Source of the DNA: Sphingomonas_D zeicaulis
GTDB lineage: Bacteria > Pseudomonadota > Alphaproteobacteria > Sphingomonadales > Sphingomonadaceae
Length of the DNA: 64,000 nucleotides
Assembly: GCF_050433225.1 (NCBI RefSeq)
Contig: NZ_JBNPXQ010000002.1
Coordinates: 558,001-622,000 of the forward strand
Direction of reading: 5' to 3'
This document shows, one piece after another, positions 35,862 through 43,551 of the stretch. Each line of letters starts with the position of its first letter. Position 1 is the first letter of the stretch. Made by a program: the position numbers and the translations under genes. The notes below the pieces were generated by a model. It saw only the letters and a program-made list of their open reading frames with translations. It did not search any database and was not told the origin of the DNA.

Positions 35862-37445
35862 TCAATCGACGCCCGTCGAAAGCGGGCGGCGCGCCCAGCC
35901 GTCTGCCGCAGGGGCAAGGCCTGCGAGGAAGGCGGCGGCACTGGCGCGATAGGCATCCCGCTGCGCCGGCTTCATCCGGTCCCAGGTGGCGTACATGTTG
36001 CGCATCCGCGGGTTGTCGCGGAAGCGCGCGTCGTGCCGCGCCAGGAAATCCCAGTACAGCGCGTTGAACGGGCAGGCGTCCGGCCCGGTCTTCGCCTTCA
36101 CGTCATAACGGCAGCGCCCGCAATGATCGGACATGCGGTTGATGTAGGCACCGCCCGCCGCATAGGGCTTGGAGCCGAGCAGGCCGCCATCGGCATATTG
36201 GCTCATCCCGACGACGTTGGGCAGCTCCACCCACTCATAGGCATCGGCATAAACGACGAGAAACCAGTCCGAGATCGCCTTGGGATCGACGCCGGCGAGC
36301 ATCGCGAAATTGCCCAGGACCATCAGCCGCTGGATGTGGTGCGACCATGCCTCGCGCCGGGTAACGTCCACCGCGGCAGCCAGGCAACGCATGTCGGTTT
36401 CGCCGGTCCAGTAGAATTCGGGCAGCGGCCGGTCCGCCCCCAGCGCGTTGACCGCCGCATAGTCCGGCATGTGCAGCCAGTAGACGCCGCGCACATATTC
36501 GCGCCAGCCGATGATCTGCCGGATGAAGCCCTCCGCCGCGTTCAGCGGCACCCGCCCGGCGCGCCAAGCCCGCTCGGCGGCCTCGACCACCTCCTGCGCC
36601 ACCAGCAGGCCGCAATTGAGCGCGGGCGACAACATCGAGTGGTAGAGCTGGTCCTGCCCCTCGACCATCGCATCTTGATAGTCGCCGAAATCCGGCAGTG
36701 CCGCTTCGATGAAATGATCGAGCGCGGCGAGTGCCTGCGCCCGCGTGACCGGCAGCGCGAAGGGTTCGAGCTGCCCGAAATGATCGCCGAAGCGCCGCGC
36801 GACCAGATCGAGCACGTCGCGCGTGATCGCATCGGGGTCGAAGCGGGCAGGGGCAGGATAGTTCAACCCGCGCGGGGGCGTCTTGCGGTTCTCGGCATCA
36901 TAATTCCACCGCCCGCCCGCCGGCTTGTCGCCCTCCATCAACAGGCCGGTCTGCCGCCGCATGTCGCGGTAGAAATATTCCATCGTGAGCGCCCGTCGCC
37001 GCGCGGCCCAGCGCCGGAACGCCGGGATCGAGCACAGGAAGCGATCGTCCTTGAGGATGCGCACCGGCAGGCCGAAACGCGCCTCCCAGCCGTCGATCAT
37101 CTGCTGCACCCGCCATTCACCGGCCTGGACGATGCGGATCTCGCGGGGGCGGTGGCACGCCACGGCGGCCGCGAGCGCGCCGGTGAAGCTGCCGCCGCTC
37201 GCCGGGTCGTCGAGTTCGACATAGTCGACCTGCCAGCCCTTCTCGCGCAGTTCCGCGGCGAAGTGGCGCATCGCCGACAGGATTAGCGCGATCTTCTTGG
37301 GATGATGGCGGACATAGACGGTTTCGTCCGACACTTCGGCCATCAGCACGATCGCGTCTTCGGGAGGAATGTCGCGCAGCGAGGCGATGCCGGGCGAAAG
37401 CTGGTCGCCCAGGATGAAGATCAGAACCGGGGACGGCTCAGTCAC
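35862..37445 (-). CDS. FeS-type cryptochrome/photolyase (PhrB-like (6-4) photolyase)
   Basis: This 527-residue protein belongs to the bacterial FeS cryptochrome/photolyase group (deoxyribodipyrimidine photolyase-related). The N-terminal antenna domain starts FILGDQLSPG, and the C-terminal helical domain binds FAD. Four Cys at 354, 442, 445 and 458 (TDMRC, HCGRC, GPDAC) match the spacing of the [4Fe-4S] ligands of Agrobacterium PhrB (350, 438, 441, 454). It should repair UV (6-4) lesions using blue light. The start is GTG at 37445, overlapping the ccmB stop by 8 bases, so it is coupled to the cytochrome-c export genes. Confidence 0.93.
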   Translation of the reverse strand: MTEPSPVLIFILGDQLSPGIASLRDIPPEDAIVLMAEVSDETVYVRHHPKKIALILSAMRHFAAELREKGWQVDYVELDDPASGGSFTGALAAAVACHRPREIRIVQAGEWRVQQMIDGWEARFGLPVRILKDDRFLCSIPAFRRWAARRRALTMEYFYRDMRRQTGLLMEGDKPAGGRWNYDAENRKTPPRGLNYPAPARFDPDAITRDVLDLVARRFGDHFGQLEPFALPVTRAQALAALDHFIEAALPDFGDYQDAMVEGQDQLYHSMLSPALNCGLLVAQEVVEAAERAWRAGRVPLNAAEGFIRQIIGWREYVRGVYWLHMPDYAAVNALGADRPLPEFYWTGETDMRCLAAAVDVTRREAWSHHIQRLMVLGNFAMLAGVDPKAISDWFLVVYADAYEWVELPNVVGMSQYADGGLLGSKPYAAGGAYINRMSDHCGRCRYDVKAKTGPDACPFNALYWDFLARHDARFRDNPRMRNMYATWDRMKPAQRDAYRASAAAFLAGLAPAADGWARRPLSTGVD

Positions 37446-38082
37446 GCATCGCCTTCAACGCGGCGCCCGCGGCGAAGGGCGCGCCCGCCACCAGCACCAG
37501 GCTCGCGGCGGCGAGCAGCTTGAACGCGCTGCCGTCGATCGCGGTCAGCGCGCCGGCACCGAAGATCAGCACCGGCACCGCCAGCGGCAGCATCAGCAGG
37601 CCGGCCAGCGCTCCGCCGCCGCGCAGCCCCGCGGTCAGCGCGCTCGCGGTCAGCCCCAGCGCTGCGAGTGCGGGCGTGCCGAGCGCGAGGCCGAGTTCCA
37701 GCCGGCCCAGCGTGGTACCGTCCAACCGCAGCAACGCGCTGGCCGGAATCGCAGCGAGCATCAGCGGCGGGCCGAATGACAGCCAGTGCGCCAGCATCTT
37801 GGCGGCGGCCACGGCCTCGTCTCCCAGCCCGCGGATCGCATATTGATCGAGCACCCCGGCGTCGCGGTCGGGCGCGACCAGCCGGTCGACCGGCAGCAGC
37901 GCTGCCAGCAGCGCCGCGATCCACAGCACGCCGCCGCCGGTGCGCTCCAGCAGGCGGGTGTCCGGGCCGACGGCAAAGGGAAACAGCGTCGCCACGAGCA
38001 GGAAGAACAGCACCGGCAGCCACATGCCGCCGCGCAGTGCCAGCGCAAGGTCGCGCCGGATGATCTCGGACCAAGCCCTCAT
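37438..38082 (-). CDS. ccmB: heme exporter subunit CcmB
   Basis: This 214-residue membrane protein has six predicted helices (for example LPVLFFLLVATLFPFAV and GVLWIAALLAALL) and the family segment RDAGVLDQYAIRG. With CcmA it forms the ABC complex of system I cytochrome c maturation. The ATG at 38082 overlaps the ccmA stop by 4 bases. CcmC, usually next, is not here; a photolyase gene follows instead. The upstream extension of the frame into ccmA is not real. Confidence 0.9.
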   Translation of the reverse strand: MRAWSEIIRRDLALALRGGMWLPVLFFLLVATLFPFAVGPDTRLLERTGGGVLWIAALLAALLPVDRLVAPDRDAGVLDQYAIRGLGDEAVAAAKMLAHWLSFGPPLMLAAIPASALLRLDGTTLGRLELGLALGTPALAALGLTASALTAGLRGGGALAGLLMLPLAVPVLIFGAGALTAIDGSAFKLLAAASLVLVAGAPFAAGAALKAMRD

Positions 38083-38714
38083 TGGTCGAACGCCATAGGA
38101 TCGACCATTTCGGCGCGGGAGGGCGGGGTCAGCGCCACCTCGACCGTGTCGCCGAGCCCGATATCCTGATGCGTCGCCGCAAGGATCAACCCGCCGGCAC
38201 GGCGGTGCTCCGCCATCGCCTCCGCCAGCAGCGCGCGCGACGCGGCGTCGAGGCCGTTGGCGGGCTCGTCGAGCAGCCAAATCGGCGCCGCCGCCGCGAT
38301 CACCCGCGCCAATGTCGCGCGCTTGCGCTGGCCGGTGGAGAGCATCCGCACCGGAACCTCGGCCAGATGGGCAAGGTCCATCCGTTGCATTGCAGCCGTC
38401 ACTCGGCCGCTGGCGCCGCCATCGATCCGCGACCAGAAAAGCAGCGCTTCCGCCAAGGGCAACGCCGGGTCGAGCGCGGTGCGCTCATCCGCCAGCGCGA
38501 CCGTACCGGTGCGCGCGATCGTGCCGGCAAAGGCGGGCAGCAGCCCGGCGGCGAGGCGCAGCAGGCTCGATTTGCCCACGCCGTTAGGGCCGGTGACCAG
38601 CGCCGCCCCCCCGCCGCCGAGCGCGAAGCCGATGCCGCGAAACAACATGCGGCCGCCGCGCACGCAGGCCACGCCGTCCAGGGCGAGCGCGGGCGCCGGC
38701 AGCAGCGCCGTCAT
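38079..38714 (-). CDS. ccmA: heme exporter ATP-binding protein CcmA
   Basis: This 211-residue ABC ATPase has Walker A GPNGVGKSSLL, the signature LSTGQRKRATLAR, Walker B IWLLDEPANGLD and a switch His in ATHQD. The short length, the signature variant and the adjacent ccmB identify CcmA, which drives release of heme-loaded CcmE in cytochrome c maturation. It overlaps the metallopeptidase gene upstream and ccmB downstream by 4 bases each. Confidence 0.92.
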   Translation of the reverse strand: MTALLPAPALALDGVACVRGGRMLFRGIGFALGGGGAALVTGPNGVGKSSLLRLAAGLLPAFAGTIARTGTVALADERTALDPALPLAEALLFWSRIDGGASGRVTAAMQRMDLAHLAEVPVRMLSTGQRKRATLARVIAAAAPIWLLDEPANGLDAASRALLAEAMAEHRRAGGLILAATHQDIGLGDTVEVALTPPSRAEMVDPMAFDQ

Positions 38715-39121
38715 CCGGCGTCATCCTCCAGCGCGTGCATATCCTCGTCGGAAAGGCCGAAATGATGGCCGATCTCATGGATCAGCACATGCGCGACGAG
38801 ATGCTCCAGCGTCTCGCCCTCCGCGATCCATTCGTCGAGGATCGGGCGGCGATAGAGGTGGATGATGTCGGGCAGCGCGCCGCTGTCGCTGACACTTTTC
38901 ACGCCCAGCGGTCGCCCCGAATAGAGGCCGGTCAGGTCGAACGGATCCTCAATCCCCAGCTCGTTGAGGATCGCGTCCTCGGCGAAGTCGGTCACCCGGA
39001 TCACCACCGCGCCCAGATGCGCGCGGAACGCCTCGGGTAGCCGGTTGAGCGTGTCGATCGCGATCGCTTCGATCGCCGCCGCGTCGGGCGCGCGCCGCCC
39101 TCCGGATTGACTTTGGTCCAT
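38711..39121 (-). CDS. zincin-like metallopeptidase (minimal zincin family)
   Basis: This 136-residue protein has the motif HEIGHHFGLSDEDMH near the C-terminus, an HExxH zinc site with a downstream ligand region. A preceding LPDIIHLYRRPILDEW block is typical of the small PF06262-type zincins. The protein has no signal peptide, so it should be cytoplasmic; substrates are unknown. The ATG at 39121 is chosen since residues before it have no family match. It is the first gene of a run of four overlapping genes (metallopeptidase, ccmA, ccmB, photolyase). Confidence 0.88.
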   Translation of the reverse strand: MDQSQSGGRRAPDAAAIEAIAIDTLNRLPEAFRAHLGAVVIRVTDFAEDAILNELGIEDPFDLTGLYSGRPLGVKSVSDSGALPDIIHLYRRPILDEWIAEGETLEHLVAHVLIHEIGHHFGLSDEDMHALEDDAG

Positions 39122-39181
39122 AGGCTTCGCGACATAGGGCGCGGCGCGCCGGGGCGCCAGCGCCTGAAGGGAGGATGCGGC

Positions 39182-39487
39182 ATGGTCGAGCAGCTTGACG
39201 AAGAGGCCCGCGCCCGCGCGCTCGATGATCTCGACGAATGGGATTATGACGATAGCCGCGATGCGATCACGCGCAGCCTGGTATTCGACGATTTCGTCAC
39301 CGCCTTCGGCTTCATGACGCAAGTCGCGCTGCTTGCCGAGAAGGCGGATCATCATCCCGAATGGTCCAACGTGTGGAACCGGGTCGACATATTGCTGACC
39401 ACGCACGACGCCGGCGGCCTGTCGCAGCGGGATATCGATCTCGCCGAAAAGATCGACGCGCTCTACGTTCCGTTCGAGAAGAACTGA
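39182..39487 (+). CDS. phhB: pterin-4a-carbinolamine dehydratase
   Basis: This 101-residue protein has the family signature EKADHHPEWSNVWNRVDI with the active-site His pair, and THDAGGLSQRDIDLA at the C-terminus. It dehydrates 4a-hydroxytetrahydropterin, formed by phenylalanine hydroxylase, for cofactor recycling; some homologues have other roles. No phenylalanine hydroxylase gene is in the window. The gene is divergent from the metallopeptidase. Confidence 0.92.
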   Translation: MVEQLDEEARARALDDLDEWDYDDSRDAITRSLVFDDFVTAFGFMTQVALLAEKADHHPEWSNVWNRVDILLTTHDAGGLSQRDIDLAEKIDALYVPFEKN

Positions 39488-39645
39488 GCTTCTCCCCGTT
39501 TTGAGACAGCGTGTGTCGCGGCCCACGTCGCGGCGCGCCCGGTGGTGCGCGATCGGGTCTGGTCAGCCGCGTCCGACTCATTTATCTTATCAATAAGCTA
39601 AAGAAGCGAAACGGCGCGCTTGTCGCCAGACGGGGAGAAGGATTC

Positions 39646-42378
39646 ATGAAGACATTCGCGCAGGCGGTTTCTACCGCAACCAGTTTGATCGCGCTGATGG
39701 CGCCGGTCACGGTGTTCGCCCAGCAATCGAATTCTGCCACCGAAGATAGCGCTAACGCTACGGAAACGCCGCCTGAGGATATCGTCGTGACGGGCATCCG
39801 CGGCGCGCTGCAGGGCGCGATCAACGAAAAGCGCAATGCCGACCGGGTGCAGGAAGTGCTCGCCGCCGAGGATCTCGGCAAGCTCCCCGAAGCCAGCATC
39901 GCCGAGTCGCTCGCACGGCTTCCAGGCATTTCGACCAATCGCGATCGCGGCAACGGCACCCAGATTTCGATCCGCGGCCTCGGCCCGAACCTCGTCAACA
40001 CCTTGCTCAACGGGCGCGAAGTCGTCTCGGCGGAATCGAGCCGGAACATCCGCTATGAGCAGTTCCCGGCCGAGTTGCTCAACGGCGCCTCGATCTACAA
40101 GTCGCCCACCGCAGCCCAGGTGGAAGGCGCGATCGCCGGGCAGGTCGACCTGCGTACCGTCAAGCCGCTCGACTATAAGGGCCGCAGCGTTTCGGTGAAC
40201 CTGCGCGGCATCTTCAGCACCGAGGCGGATCGTGTGCAGGATGCGGATCCGTTCGGCTATGTCGCCAGCATCAGCTATGTCGGCCGGATCAACGATACGC
40301 TGGGCTTCGCGGTCGGCTATTCGGGCCGCAAGCAGGCGGTGGCGACGACGCGCACCAACATCTTCCGCTATACCGGCAGCTTCGCCGACTTCGACGGCAA
40401 CGGCCTCGGCCAGAACGGGCTCCCGATCACGTCTGACGAGCCCAACAACCAGGGCGACGGCATCCCGTTCGGCTTCGAGGCGCTGGCGCGCGGCGGCAAT
40501 GACGAGCGCCACGGTGCGGTCGGCGTGCTACAATGGCGCCCGTCGAGTGCGTTCGAACTGAATGCCGACTTCTTCTACAGCCGCGTCTCGTTCGACGAGA
40601 CGCAGCGCGGCTTCCGCGTCGAAAACCTGCCCTTCGGCAATGTGCTGAGCGATCCGGTTGTCACGAACGGCTATGTCACCGGCATCACCACCACCAATGC
40701 CGGCACGGACTTCGGCCAGGTCGTGCGCGGCGTGAACGAGTCCTTCTTCTTCAAGGACAATCTCTATGCCGGCGGGCTGAATGGTCGCTACGAAGCCGGC
40801 GGCTGGGAGGTGCTGGGCGATGTCGGCTATTCTACCACCGACCGCCGCCAGCAATTCCTGACCTTGCGCACCGAACCGTTCGGCGTGACCCCGACGACGC
40901 GCTTCCAGAGCTTCCGGGGCCGCGCGCCGATCATGACGATCGATACCGACCTCACCAACCCGTCGCTGTATCGCATCGCCGACTTCCAGATTCCGGAAAA
41001 TGGCGGCGGCGCACCGCTGATCAACGACGAACTCTGGTCGGCCTCGTTCGACGTCAAGCGCGAACTCGGCGGCTTCTTCAAGAACATCCAGTTCGGTGGC
41101 CGCTATACCGATCGCAGCAAGGATTATACCCAGCGCACCCAGTTCGGCTTTATCGATCCGGCGCAGCGCGTGCCGGTGCCGACCGACCTGCTCAACCGCG
41201 ATTTCCAGTTCGGCGGCGAATACGGATCGCTGCCCGGCGTGCTCTCGATCGACATCCCGGCCGCGTTCGAACGCTTCTTCGGCGAGGTCAATCCCACCGA
41301 ATCCTTCTTCGACCAGCGCTTCAGCTGGGTGGTGGGTGAGAAGACCTATGCCGGCTATGGCCAGCTCAACCTCGATGGCGAGCTGTTCGGCATTCCCGTT
41401 CTCGGCAATGCCGGCCTGCGCGTCATCCGCACAGAAACCGTGTCGCGCAGCACCGAGATCGACCAGACCCAGCAGCCCGACGGCAGCGTGATCGACATTG
41501 CCAATCCGATCGCCGTGCGCAACGAGTTCACGGATTGGCTGCCCAACTTCAACCTCACCTTCCAGCCGACCGACCAGCTCCAGCTTCGCCTGGGGTTCAG
41601 CAAGGCATTGTCGCGGGCGCCGCTCGACGATCTCAACGCGGGGTCGGGCGTGTTCACCTTCAACGGCGTGCCCCAGGGCTTCGGCGGCAACCCGCTGCTC
41701 GAACCGTTCCGCGCAACCCAGTATGACGCGACGGTCGAGTGGTATCTCAACCGCGACACCGCGATCACCGTGGCGGGCTTCTACAAGGATCTCGATACCT
41801 TCATCGTTCAGCAGGTAACGGCGGTGACGGTGCCAGATCCGGCAGGTGGCCCAGCGCTGGAGGGCACCTTCCGCCAGCCGGTCAACGGCGAGGGCGGCTC
41901 GATCAAGGGGTTCGAGATTTCGGCGCAGACCGTCTTCAGCTTCCTGCCGTCGCCGTTCGACGGACTCGGCGTGTTCGCCAACTACAGCTATACCGACAGC
42001 AGCATCTCGGTGACCGAGAATGACAATGCGATCGGCAGCATCCCGCTGCCGGGCCTCTCCAAGCATGTCGCCAACCTTGTAGCCTATTACAGCAAGGCCG
42101 GGCTCGAGGCGCGTGTCGGCTATCGCTACCGCTCCAGCTACGCGACCGAACTGGGCGATACCGATCGCATCCTGTTCACGGCGCCCGAAGGCGTGCTGGA
42201 CATGCAACTCAGCTACGAGTTCCCGGAAAACACCCCGCTGGGCGGCGTGCAGATCATGTTCCAGGGCAACAACCTGACCAACGAGCCCTTCGAAACCTAT
42301 TATGGCGATCGCAACCTGCAGGGCCGCTACGAGAAGTTCGGCACGCGCTATCTGTTCGGCATCGGCTTCAAGCTGTGA
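39646..42378 (+). CDS. TonB-dependent receptor (Caulobacter type)
   Basis: This 910-residue outer-membrane receptor has a signal peptide (about 1-25, ending VFAQ), a TonB box-like EDIVVTGIR, and a plug domain (LPEASIAESLARLPGIST, ISIRGLGPNLVNTLLNG, IYKSPTAAQVEGAIAGQVDL). A 22-strand barrel with alternating aromatic residues ends FGTRYLFGIGFKL. The plug matches the group found in Caulobacter and sphingomonads that imports plant-derived oligosaccharides. The next gene, GH53, overlaps it by 4 bases, so galactan fragments are the likely cargo. The ATG at 39646 follows a GGGGAGAAGGA ribosome site. Confidence 0.95.
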   Translation: MKTFAQAVSTATSLIALMAPVTVFAQQSNSATEDSANATETPPEDIVVTGIRGALQGAINEKRNADRVQEVLAAEDLGKLPEASIAESLARLPGISTNRDRGNGTQISIRGLGPNLVNTLLNGREVVSAESSRNIRYEQFPAELLNGASIYKSPTAAQVEGAIAGQVDLRTVKPLDYKGRSVSVNLRGIFSTEADRVQDADPFGYVASISYVGRINDTLGFAVGYSGRKQAVATTRTNIFRYTGSFADFDGNGLGQNGLPITSDEPNNQGDGIPFGFEALARGGNDERHGAVGVLQWRPSSAFELNADFFYSRVSFDETQRGFRVENLPFGNVLSDPVVTNGYVTGITTTNAGTDFGQVVRGVNESFFFKDNLYAGGLNGRYEAGGWEVLGDVGYSTTDRRQQFLTLRTEPFGVTPTTRFQSFRGRAPIMTIDTDLTNPSLYRIADFQIPENGGGAPLINDELWSASFDVKRELGGFFKNIQFGGRYTDRSKDYTQRTQFGFIDPAQRVPVPTDLLNRDFQFGGEYGSLPGVLSIDIPAAFERFFGEVNPTESFFDQRFSWVVGEKTYAGYGQLNLDGELFGIPVLGNAGLRVIRTETVSRSTEIDQTQQPDGSVIDIANPIAVRNEFTDWLPNFNLTFQPTDQLQLRLGFSKALSRAPLDDLNAGSGVFTFNGVPQGFGGNPLLEPFRATQYDATVEWYLNRDTAITVAGFYKDLDTFIVQQVTAVTVPDPAGGPALEGTFRQPVNGEGGSIKGFEISAQTVFSFLPSPFDGLGVFANYSYTDSSISVTENDNAIGSIPLPGLSKHVANLVAYYSKAGLEARVGYRYRSSYATELGDTDRILFTAPEGVLDMQLSYEFPENTPLGGVQIMFQGNNLTNEPFETYYGDRNLQGRYEKFGTRYLFGIGFKL

Positions 42379-43490
42379 TCGCACGGTTGGCGACGGTCGC
42401 CGCGCTGCTGCTCGCCGGCGGAACGGCGGTGGCGACCACGCCGCCGCCTCCGCCGCTGCCGCCGCCGCTCTACCTTGGTGCCGACCTGTCCTACGTCAAC
42501 GAGATGGAGGATTGCGGCGCGGTGTTCCGCAAGGGGGGCAAGCCCGCCGACCCCTTTGCGCTGCTCCGTGCCGCCGGCGGCAACATCGTGCGCGTCCGCT
42601 TGTGGAACGACGCACGCTGGACCCGGTACAGCGGCTATGACGATGTGCTGAAGACGATCCGCCGTGCCCGCGCGGCGGGCCTGCAGGTGCTGCTCGACTT
42701 CCATTATTCGGATGATTGGGCGGATGGCGACAAGCAGCGTGCGCCCATTGCCTGGGAGAAGCTCGACACCGACGCGCAGGCCGCAGCGCTCCACGCCTTC
42801 ACCCACGACACGCTGATGCGGCTCCATGCCGAAGGGCTGATGCCGGAAATGGTGCAGGTCGGCAACGAAACCAATCCCGAATTGATGGGCGGGGTGAAGG
42901 AACGCCCGATCGACTGGCGCCGCAACGCGAAGCTCTTCGCTGCCGGACTTCGCGCGGTGCGCGAGGTTGCCCAGGCAACCCGCACCGATCCGAAGATCAT
43001 GCTCCACATCGCGCAGCCCGAACATGTGCTGCCCTGGTTCGATGCGGCACGCGACGCCGGGATCACCGATTTCGACGTGATCGGGATCAGCTATTACCGC
43101 AAATGGTCGACACGCACGGTGGCGCAGCTCGGTGAGACCATTGCCGAGGCGAAGCGGCGCTATCGCAAGGATGTGATCGTCGTTGAGACCGCCTACCCGT
43201 TCACCACCGACAATGGCGACGAGGGGCCCAACCTGCTGGGCGCGGATTCGCTGATCGATGGTTATCCGGCGACGCCCGAGGGGCAGAAGCGCTATCTGAT
43301 CGACCTCACCCAGCAGGTCGTCGACGCAGGCGGCATCGGCCTCGTCTATTGGGAGCCGGCCTGGGTCTCCACTGGCTGCAAGACGCGCTGGAGCACCGGC
43401 TCGAATTGGGAAAATGCCGCCTGGTTCTCGCTCGACACGCATGAGGCGCTGCCGGCGTTCGACTTCCTCGGCCATGATTACCGGCGCTGA
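42375..43490 (+). CDS. arabinogalactan endo-beta-1,4-galactanase (GH53)
   Basis: This 371-residue exported glycosidase starts at GTG 42375, overlapping the receptor stop (GTGA). It has a signal peptide (about 1-20), a Pro-rich spacer, then a (beta/alpha)8 domain with GADLSYVNEMED at the start. The acid/base Glu165 is in QVGNETNPEL and the nucleophile Glu271 is in VVETAYPFT. It should cut beta-1,4-galactan side chains of pectin into oligosaccharides, which the TonB receptor imports. No beta-galactosidase or regulator is beside the pair. Length matches single-domain GH53 enzymes. Confidence 0.94.
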   Translation: MIARLATVAALLLAGGTAVATTPPPPPLPPPLYLGADLSYVNEMEDCGAVFRKGGKPADPFALLRAAGGNIVRVRLWNDARWTRYSGYDDVLKTIRRARAAGLQVLLDFHYSDDWADGDKQRAPIAWEKLDTDAQAAALHAFTHDTLMRLHAEGLMPEMVQVGNETNPELMGGVKERPIDWRRNAKLFAAGLRAVREVAQATRTDPKIMLHIAQPEHVLPWFDAARDAGITDFDVIGISYYRKWSTRTVAQLGETIAEAKRRYRKDVIVVETAYPFTTDNGDEGPNLLGADSLIDGYPATPEGQKRYLIDLTQQVVDAGGIGLVYWEPAWVSTGCKTRWSTGSNWENAAWFSLDTHEALPAFDFLGHDYRR

Positions 43491-43503
43491 GCCGCAGCCG
43501 TAA

Positions 43504-43536
43504 GAAAAAGGGGGAGACGCGATCCGCGTCTCCCCC
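43504..43536 (-). terminator. rho-independent terminator of gltD-gltB
   Basis: GGGGGAGACGCG and CGCGTCTCCCCC (43510-43521, 43525-43536) form a 12-bp stem with a 3-base loop. On the minus strand it starts 16 bases after the gltB stop and is followed by CTTTTTCTTA. It also separates the convergent GH53 gene. Confidence 0.85.
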
Positions 43537-43551
43537 TCAATCTTGCCTTCC

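Noticed and set aside
40528..42384. 618-codon minus-strand open frame opposite the TonB receptor
   Set aside because: It is an antisense shadow. The plus-strand receptor has a signal peptide, plug and barrel.
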